Source of the DNA: a virus
Virus record (IMG/VR): IMGVR_UViG_3300042462_000212
Coordinates: 1 to 35,829 of that record
Direction: 5' to 3' (one strand)
Length of the DNA stretch: 35,829 bases
Shown here in pieces: positions 31,701-35,829 of this stretch. Numbering within the stretch: the stretch's first letter is position 1; the number at the start of each line of letters is the position of its first letter. The notes beneath the pieces were generated by a model. That model was not told where the DNA came from and did no database searches. It worked only from the letters and a program-made list of their open reading frames with translations. The translations under genes were made by a program, and so were the position numbers.

Positions 31701-32010
31701 TGATTCTATTTTTTATCCATTCGCAAATCTCAAAGTGTTCTGATTTTTGAAACTCAATAAGTGCTAATTTCAATTTGTACTTTTTATGCTTTTCGTATTC
31801 AGCATTTTCGACATCAAACTTACCAATATTTTCCCGATAATATTTTTTTATTGACAAATGAGCATCTATTAAACAACTGCTGCATTTAGTGTTTAATTCT
31901 TTACTATAAATTTCTTTATAATAAAATGCTAACTGTGTAATTGGAACGTCATAATATGACTTACTAACAACGTCTTGATAAACCTTTTCTAAGAATTGAA
32001 TTGTTACCAT
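31693..32010 (-). CDS. Hypothetical protein heading the glycosyltransferase cluster, 105 aa
   Basis: Start at ATG 32010, directly behind the promoter-like box at 32012-32022; the longer frame from 32034 would run into the terminator hairpin. The protein is helical and Lys/Tyr-rich with a CSSC motif (ELNTKCSSCLIDAHLSIKKY). It may bind a metal or act with the transferases; no family recognised. It overlaps the next gene by 8 nt. Confidence 0.55.
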   Translation of the reverse strand: MVTIQFLEKVYQDVVSKSYYDVPITQLAFYYKEIYSKELNTKCSSCLIDAHLSIKKYYRENIGKFDVENAEYEKHKKYKLKLALIEFQKSEHFEICEWIKNRING

Positions 32011-32011
32011 A

Positions 32012-32022
32012 GGACAAAAATA
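32012..32022 (-). promoter_or_regulatory. Promoter-like TAnnTTTG box of the glycosyltransferase/portal operon
   Basis: Minus strand TATTTTTGTCC, ending 1 nt before the ATG at 32010, so the message may be leaderless. It begins where the T-tract of the upstream terminator ends. The upstream box was not recognised. Confidence 0.45.
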
Positions 32023-32052
32023 AAAAAAGCCCACAATAATGTGAGCTTTTTT
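32023..32052 (-). terminator. Intrinsic terminator after the tail tube gene
   Basis: Minus strand AAAAAAGCTCAC, loop ATTATT, GTGGGCTTTTTTT: a 12-bp stem with one T-G pair followed by a T tract. It is symmetric enough to work in both directions. It separates the highly expressed capsid/tail genes from the glycosyltransferase operon. Confidence 0.85.
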
Positions 32053-32068
32053 CTATCTAAATTAAAAA

Positions 32069-32638
32069 CTATAGTACTGGAGCAGAAATAGCATTCAAAT
32101 AAGCTATCGAACCCGCCAAATCAGTAACTAAGAAATAGTCAGGAAGTGTAGTTTGGTCACCCGCTGCTGTGAAAGTTATCGAAGTGTCATCTTGTAAAGC
32201 AGTTCCAGTTCCGCCCGCAAGTGCCGACATCTCCATTCCTTTGTCCAATCCGTAAACAAGTATTTGCCCATTTTCAGTTTGCAAAAATGCTACCATTTCA
32301 TCGGCATTTACTAAAGTTTCGATTGCTGTTTTTTGTGTTGGAGTTTCAGGATAAATTTTGAATACAACTGTATGCTTAACAAGGTTTACATTATCACCTA
32401 CTACTCCTTCGATTGCTCCGCTGTTTTTGTTTTTCTTTGAAGTAATAGTTGCTAATTTATAAGTTGTCGAACCATTAGCAGCCATTGTGATTGTGTTCAC
32501 ATATCCATTACCATCTTTTGTATAAGATGAAATTTGTTGCTTTTGAGTAAGCCAAATTCTTTTGTCTACTCCACCAACTTGATTTTCAGCTTCACAACTG
32601 ATTCCTATGCTTCTTATATCGTCTACGCAATTTGCCAT
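32069..32638 (-). CDS. Probable major tail tube protein, 189 aa
   Basis: A beta-rich, weakly charged protein with GGVDKRIWLTQKQQISSYTK at about 23-42, NGYVNTITMAANGSTTYKLA, and FLQTENGQILVYGLDKGMEM near 138-157. This order of strands resembles tail tube proteins of Bacteroides phages. It follows the major capsid gene and is closed by a strong terminator, as expected for an abundant virion protein. An alternative is a capsid decoration protein. Confidence 0.55.
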   Translation of the reverse strand: MANCVDDIRSIGISCEAENQVGGVDKRIWLTQKQQISSYTKDGNGYVNTITMAANGSTTYKLATITSKKNKNSGAIEGVVGDNVNLVKHTVVFKIYPETPTQKTAIETLVNADEMVAFLQTENGQILVYGLDKGMEMSALAGGTGTALQDDTSITFTAAGDQTTLPDYFLVTDLAGSIAYLNAISAPVL

Positions 32639-32661
32639 TTTATTTTATTTTATAAGGTTAA

Positions 32662-32680
32662 AGGGGGCTATTAACCCCCT
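32662..32680 (-). promoter_or_regulatory. Hairpin between capsid and tail tube genes
   Basis: AGGGGG (32662-32667) pairs with CCCCCT (32675-32680) over a 7-nt loop. On the minus strand it follows the capsid stop but is followed by only a weak T tract, so it may be a partial terminator or an mRNA stabiliser that sets the capsid-to-tail ratio. Confidence 0.6.
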
Positions 32681-32689
32681 ATTAAATAT

Positions 32690-33685
32690 TTAGAATCCCG
32701 CGATTACGTTATAGAAACCAAAACGGTATACATAGTCAACCATTGCAGATGCAGGGCTGTAAACTACGTCGTCTTTTCTGTCATAGAACGGGTCAATTGC
32801 TTCAAATCCTGTTCCATCTAACATGATGTCATGGTTTGCACCGATTGTAAGAATAACTCTGTTTGGACTTACTGTTGATGCAGGTGAACCTGTAGTATCA
32901 AACAATTTCAATCCTCTGTCTACAAAATCCACTACATAAAAAGGAATTCCGTTGTAAGAAAGTTCGTTGATTCCTTTAGTGATGTAATCAGTTTGGATTA
33001 TAGAAGTCAAACCAGTTTGAGTTTGCAAATAACGCTTCCATGCTTTCGCTACTGAACGTGTTACAACTAATACTTTTTGCTCATCAGGAATTTGCAACAA
33101 CTCATCTGTTTGTGCATCGTAGATTTTGAACATTGTAGCTTCGATGTTTGTTGGTAGCAAATCATTGTCAGTAATAGTTCCCGCATCAACTGTGCCATCA
33201 TTTGCTGATACACCTGCTAAAAGTGATGCATAAACTCCGTTAGCGCCTGAAAGAAATGGAGTTGCGTTGCCTGAAGATGCTAAGAATGTTCTAAGCAACA
33301 AACCATTGTTAAGAGAGTTTGATTGCTTTTCAACTATTCGAGAAATTAATTCAGGATACAATTCGCCTTTTCTCCAACCGTCAGGAAGTTTGTCACCAAA
33401 TACAGACTTAACAAAGTCAGTGTAACACTGTTGAAAAGAAAGTTCAATTTCAACTGGCGAAAGTGATTTTTTATTAATTGGAGTTCCCTCTTGATATTCC
33501 CATCCACAAGCCTCTTTCAAAGTTGGGTTAGCTGTGAAAATAGAATCGAAATACAATTCTTTTCCAATTTTACCAATGTGAACATTAAAAGGAAGTGCGT
33601 TTACTTTTGGGTCATTCAAAAGCGGTGCATAAAATAGCTCGTATGCTATCGAGTTGTTTTCGGGTAATGATGTAACTGCGTTCAT
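32690..33685 (-). CDS. Major capsid protein, 331 aa
   Basis: Position after the protease/scaffold gene and overall architecture fit an HK97-fold capsid protein of the Bacteroidetes type: N-terminal arm (MNAVTSLPENNSIAYELFYA), elongated E-loop region (FNVHIGKIGKELYFDSIFTA), central VLVVTRSVAKAWKRYLQTQT at about 205-224, and P-domain/A-domain end FDTTGSPASTVSPNRVILTI ... YRFGFYNVIAGF. The length is in the usual range for this fold. The leader consists of six ACAA repeats right before the ATG. Maturation site not predicted. Confidence 0.75.
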   Translation of the reverse strand: MNAVTSLPENNSIAYELFYAPLLNDPKVNALPFNVHIGKIGKELYFDSIFTANPTLKEACGWEYQEGTPINKKSLSPVEIELSFQQCYTDFVKSVFGDKLPDGWRKGELYPELISRIVEKQSNSLNNGLLLRTFLASSGNATPFLSGANGVYASLLAGVSANDGTVDAGTITDNDLLPTNIEATMFKIYDAQTDELLQIPDEQKVLVVTRSVAKAWKRYLQTQTGLTSIIQTDYITKGINELSYNGIPFYVVDFVDRGLKLFDTTGSPASTVSPNRVILTIGANHDIMLDGTGFEAIDPFYDRKDDVVYSPASAMVDYVYRFGFYNVIAGF

Positions 33686-33711
33686 TGTTTGTTTGTTTGT
33701 TTGTTTGTTTT
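33686..33711. repeat. (ACAA)n microsatellite leader of the capsid gene
   Basis: Six TTTG units on the plus strand, read as ACAA on the mRNA, ending directly at the capsid ATG. Unstructured A/C-rich leaders of this type replace the Shine-Dalgarno sequence in Bacteroidetes, so this is likely a strong translation enhancer. A similar AACAAACAAAAATG precedes the internal start at 34275. Confidence 0.7.
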
Positions 33712-33717
33712 AAAAAT

Positions 33718-34275
33718 TTATTTCTTTGATTCTCTTTCTGCCTTTTTCTTTTCTGCTAAAAGTTCCATTGCTGTTTTAGCAACTTCTTCTTTTGCTGGTT
33801 TGCGACCGCTATTTTGGTTGCCCTCTGCTTTAAAGTTTTGTCCCGTTACTAATAACGCTTCAAACTTTTTGATTTCACCCGCAAAGTTTTGCAACTCTAC
33901 TTTGGTTTCATTTAGCAAAGTTTCTTTTTCGTTTACGATTTCATCTTTAGCAACTAATGCCGCTTCCAATTCTGCTATCTTAGCGTTCAAAGCCTCAACG
34001 TCTGCTGGCTCTTCTACTGCAATGATTTCAACAACTACACCGTCTAACACAACAAAGGTGCTTTCACCTACTGTGTGATTGCCGTCAGGTGCTGGTACTG
34101 TCATCGCTTCATCTGTGAATAAAGCCGTTCCAACTTCTACAGCATCCGCATCGAAGTAAACTGTTACCCCATCTGTTGTTTCTACCATAGCGTTTTTAAA
34201 TAGTTTCTTTGTAAGTTTTGCAAGGAATCCTTTTATCCCTGTTAACTCTGCTTGTAATTCTTTTGTGTCTGCCAT
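33718..34275 (-). CDS. Internal in-frame start: separate scaffold protein, 185 aa (candidate)
   Basis: Met199 of the protease gene (MADTKELQAELTGIKGFLAK) is preceded by AACAAACAAAAATG, the same type of leader as the capsid gene. Translation from here would yield only the scaffold part: a small beta domain (DGVTVYFDADAVEVGTALFT) and a coiled coil (ALNAKIAELEAALVAKDEIV). Lambda makes Nu3 this way from within gene C. This is inferred from the leader and the domain boundary. Confidence 0.55.
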   Translation of the reverse strand: MADTKELQAELTGIKGFLAKLTKKLFKNAMVETTDGVTVYFDADAVEVGTALFTDEAMTVPAPDGNHTVGESTFVVLDGVVVEIIAVEEPADVEALNAKIAELEAALVAKDEIVNEKETLLNETKVELQNFAGEIKKFEALLVTGQNFKAEGNQNSGRKPAKEEVAKTAMELLAEKKKAERESKK

Positions 34276-34869
34276 TTTTGTTTGTTTATTGTTAATTAAA
34301 TATGCCGCTATCTTGTATTTTGTGAATGCCTTTACTTCTCCACCAGCTACTTCATCTGCAAATCCGTTTTCGATTGCCTCTTTAGCTGAAAGTGTTGTTT
34401 GTCGGTCAAGTAATGGAGTTAAATCCTCCACTGATTTTCCAGTTATTTCAGCGTAAAAGTTTTTAATCTTGTTTTCTGCTGCTTTCAAATCCTCATGCAA
34501 TAGTTCTAAATCTTTCGCTTCCATAGGGTCGGGTGCTGTCGGTTGCCAAAATGGATTGTGTACAAAAAATTCAGAGTTTGAGTACATATATCTTTTGCCC
34601 TTTTTACCCGCTTGGTAAATAACAGTAGCAATAGAACCACACATACCATTCACATAAGTATTTATCGTGCCGTCAAAAGCCATTAAGCGGTCATATATTG
34701 CGAATCCCTCAGTAACAGAACCGCCACCGCTATTAATAAAAACATCAATTTCTGTTGCGCTGCTTAAGTTATCTAACTTCTGGTTTAAGTCGGCAAGTGA
34801 AAATGATGATTCATTAAAAAAGGAATCAGAACCTATATAACCGTTAATGTAAATTTTTTCTTTTTTCAC
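33718..34869 (-). CDS. ClpP-like head maturation protease fused to a scaffold, 383 aa
   Basis: Residues 1-190 form an S14-type protease: INSGGGSVTEGFAIYDRLMA at 45-64 (oxyanion region), NGMCGSIATVI with nucleophile S79, SEFFVHNPFW with H104, and LDRQTTLSAKEAIENGFADE with D155 probably completing the triad. After Met199 a scaffold part follows, with an acidic coiled coil and a basic tail (MELLAEKKKAERESKK). It cleaves scaffold and perhaps capsid arms during head maturation. The start is GTG at 34869; there is no ATG in the first 60 codons and no in-frame upstream alternative was found. Confidence 0.85.
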   Translation of the reverse strand: MKKEKIYINGYIGSDSFFNESSFSLADLNQKLDNLSSATEIDVFINSGGGSVTEGFAIYDRLMAFDGTINTYVNGMCGSIATVIYQAGKKGKRYMYSNSEFFVHNPFWQPTAPDPMEAKDLELLHEDLKAAENKIKNFYAEITGKSVEDLTPLLDRQTTLSAKEAIENGFADEVAGGEVKAFTKYKIAAYLINNKQTKMADTKELQAELTGIKGFLAKLTKKLFKNAMVETTDGVTVYFDADAVEVGTALFTDEAMTVPAPDGNHTVGESTFVVLDGVVVEIIAVEEPADVEALNAKIAELEAALVAKDEIVNEKETLLNETKVELQNFAGEIKKFEALLVTGQNFKAEGNQNSGRKPAKEEVAKTAMELLAEKKKAERESKK

Positions 34870-34873
34870 AATA

Positions 34874-34893
34874 CAAAAATATTGCTATATTTG
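34874..34893. promoter_or_regulatory. Divergent promoter-like boxes between protease and plus-strand genes
   Basis: TATTTTTG on the minus strand (34881-34874) faces the protease gene and TATATTTG on the plus strand (34886-34893) faces the small plus-strand operon. Upstream boxes were not recognised for either. With the minus-strand box only 5 nt before the GTG, the capsid message would be leaderless. Confidence 0.45.
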
Positions 34894-34905
34894 TGAAGTA
34901 TTTTG

Positions 34906-34941
34906 ATTAAGGCTAACTATTTAAAAAACAATTAAGGCTAA
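34906..34941 (+). repeat. Direct repeat ATTAAGGCTAA, operator candidate
   Basis: ATTAAGGCTAA occurs at 34906-34916 and 34931-34941, 25 bp apart, between the plus-strand -7 box and the ATG at 34947. The core TAAGGCTAAC is also found at 7755-7746 and 29775-29766 on the minus strand. The ribbon-helix-helix-like product encoded 170 bp downstream could be its binder. Confidence 0.45.
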
Positions 34942-34946
34942 AAATT

Positions 34947-35117
34947 ATGAAGGACTCTATTAAGTATCTTATAGGCTATTACATAACCTTTTTTTCGGTA
35001 GCTTACTTCACTTCATCTTTTATTTCATTTAGTCCTAATCCTTTGGAATGGGGCGAAATTTCACGACTTTTGTTTCTTGTTATACTTTCGGTAGCAATCA
35101 AAACAAAACATGGATAA
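34947..35117 (+). CDS. Small membrane protein on the plus strand, 56 aa
   Basis: One of only two plus-strand genes. Frame MKDSIKYLIGYYITFFSVAY to KTKHG. It has two hydrophobic segments (residues 7-26 and 41-52, RLLFLVILSVAI), so it is probably a small inner-membrane protein. The ATG follows AAGGCTAAAAATT and lies behind a TATATTTG box. Its 3' end overlaps the next gene by 8 nt. It could act in lysis timing or superinfection exclusion; the sequence alone does not decide. Confidence 0.55.
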   Translation: MKDSIKYLIGYYITFFSVAYFTSSFISFSPNPLEWGEISRLLFLVILSVAIKTKHG

Positions 35118-35283
35118 AAAGAAAAACCCAAACTTTTCTAAACAAAGAAAAACTACATTGCCCCCTTATTGGGATTCTAAACTCAACTTTATTATTTTCA
35201 ATACAGGAATAAAAGAAAGTGAGTTTATTAGAAAAGCAACTATCAAAGAAATCGAACAAACAATTTCTAAAGTTCCGAAATAG
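35110..35283 (+). CDS. Ribbon-helix-helix-like regulator, 57 aa
   Basis: Starts MDKKKNPNFSKQRKTTLPPY with a basic N-terminus, then a strand KLNFIIF and the helical phrase GIKESEFIRKATIKEIEQTI, the usual pattern of an Arc/CopG-type DNA-binding protein (GxxxSEFIRxA). Its stop lies 17 nt inside the end of the tape measure gene on the other strand. It is probably co-transcribed with the membrane protein and may regulate the divergent promoter region. Confidence 0.6.
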   Translation: MDKKKNPNFSKQRKTTLPPYWDSKLNFIIFNTGIKESEFIRKATIKEIEQTISKVPK

Positions 35284-35829
35284 CAACGGACTTATCCACG
35301 TTTGTTTCAAAGTTTCTAAACTCCTCAAGTACTAATTTTTGTGCTGGCATAGCAGACACCGCTTGCATCATTGCTTTTTCAGTTGCATTGCGTGCCATTA
35401 AATCACTACCTGCATTTCGTGTTGAGTAACCCCCATCGCCCGTAGGAATAAATCCTGTTGCAAATCTTTTATTGCCCATTTGAAAGTTAGGTCTATTGCC
35501 CACTGCTAACTCCATTTGCGCTAATATCGGTGCAAATCTTTCGGTTGCCCTTGCTGTGATAACTGATTCACCTCTTGAAAGTTTAGCATCTATTGAATCA
35601 CTTGTTGCCGTTCCCGCCCCCTCTAATCCGATAACACCTGTGGCAAATGCTGGCTTTGGTGGCGCAGGCTGTGAAGCTATAACTGCTATTTGTGCAGCTC
35701 CCGTTGCCGCTGCAAGTGCCGACAATATAGCCCCCGCAAATGGCACTGGATTGGCAAATTGAGCAATTACCGCCTGAGCTGTATTAATTATGGTTTGAAT
35801 TATTGACGTCGCTTTATTGGCTTGAAATT
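35267..35829 (-). CDS. Tape measure protein, C-terminal part
   Basis: Continuation of the gene that starts at 2668, here with 187 codons. It contains the Ala-rich hydrophobic segment (PFAGAILSALAAATGAAQIA), then IASQPAPPKPAFATGVIGLE, the motif RGESVITARATERFAPIL, and the C-terminal FRNFETNVDKSVAISEL. Bases 35410-35829 duplicate the beginning of the window, so this copy and that at 1-420 encode the same residues apart from one Asp/Glu change. The last 17 nt overlap the plus-strand regulator gene tail to tail. Confidence 0.9.
   Translation of the reverse strand, partial: FQANKATSIIQTIINTAQAVIAQFANPVPFAGAILSALAAATGAAQIAVIASQPAPPKPAFATGVIGLEGAGTATSDSIDAKLSRGESVITARATERFAPILAQMELAVGNRPNFQMGNKRFATGFIPTGDGGYSTRNAGSDLMARNATEKAMMQAVSAMPAQKLVLEEFRNFETNVDKSVAISEL
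35410..35829. repeat. Terminal redundancy, right copy
   Basis: Second copy of bases 1-420, with nine substitutions and no indel. Trimming either copy gives a 35,409-bp circle in which the tape measure gene is continuous. The differing bases are probably alleles of two coexisting phage strains. Confidence 0.93.

Noticed and set aside
33686-33711. TTTG tandem repeat as a possible CRISPR or telomere-like repeat
   Set aside because: Too short and uniform; it ends exactly at the capsid ATG and is better explained as a translation leader.
35098-35328. Minus-strand frame of 76 codons
   Set aside because: Antisense to the plus-strand RHH-like gene and overlapping the tape measure end; no start context.

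Overview
The window looks like an essentially complete genome of a tailed phage of a Bacteroidetes host, most likely a Flavobacterium-like bacterium. Host evidence: strongly AT-rich DNA; promoter-like boxes of the Bacteroidetes type (TAnnTTTG with an upstream TTTG-like box 17 nt away); start codons preceded by A/C-rich leaders (AAAACAAATG type) instead of Shine-Dalgarno sequences; and a BT4734-type primase domain. There is a long tape measure protein and no sheath gene, so a siphovirus is most likely. No integrase, excisionase or clear CI-type repressor was seen, so a virulent lifestyle is the simpler reading. No tRNA, CRISPR array or insertion sequence was recognised.

The first 420 bases recur at the end (1-420 = 35410-35829) with nine mismatches. 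Removing one copy gives a circle of 35,409 bp, and the tape measure gene then reads through the junction as one frame of 936 codons. Almost all genes lie on the minus strand. Read in that direction from the only plus-strand island (34947-35283), the layout is: ClpP-like protease/scaffold, major capsid protein, tail tube candidate, a strong terminator (about 32,050), a glycosyltransferase cluster with a small structural gene, portal, connector, fibre/adhesin-like proteins, holin-like pair, M15 endolysin and a membrane-anchored protein (34.9-22.1 kb). Then come a metallophosphoesterase, many small early-type genes, ERF annealing protein, YqaJ-type exonuclease, a stand-alone DnaA domain IV protein, GIY-YIG and HNH nucleases, an Nmad1/DUF1599-like protein, a helicase-loader-like protein, primase-helicase, NinG, an SSB-like protein, ParB-like protein and a DDD-type glycosyltransferase (22.1-9.9 kb). 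Last are small and large terminase, a tail-assembly-chaperone-like pair, connectors, tail/baseplate proteins and the tape measure (9.9-0 kb and 35.8-35.3 kb). The head genes are thus split: terminase is about 19 kb from portal, and tail tube far from tape measure.

The most striking pattern is three 9-nt homopolymers (8020-8028, 9533-9541, 30275-30283), each carrying a canonical -1 slippery heptamer at exactly the place where a coding frame continues in the -1 frame: the N-terminus of large terminase, a lambda G/GT-like pair, and a small structural protein joined to a family-25-like glycosyltransferase that has no start codon of its own. Either these are programmed -1 frameshifts or all three runs are short by one base.

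Other points of interest: four phage glycosyltransferases, one of them a beta-1,4-galactosyltransferase-like GT7 protein; a possible DNA base modification set (ParB, TAGT-like transferase, Nmad1); two origin candidates; a 120-nt leader with alternative hairpins; two near-identical early promoters; and the plus-strand pair of a small membrane protein and a ribbon-helix-helix-like protein with repeated TTAAGGCTAA boxes upstream. No stretch above 300 bases lacks a gene; the longest gaps (12944-13079 and 15841-15981) are annotated.
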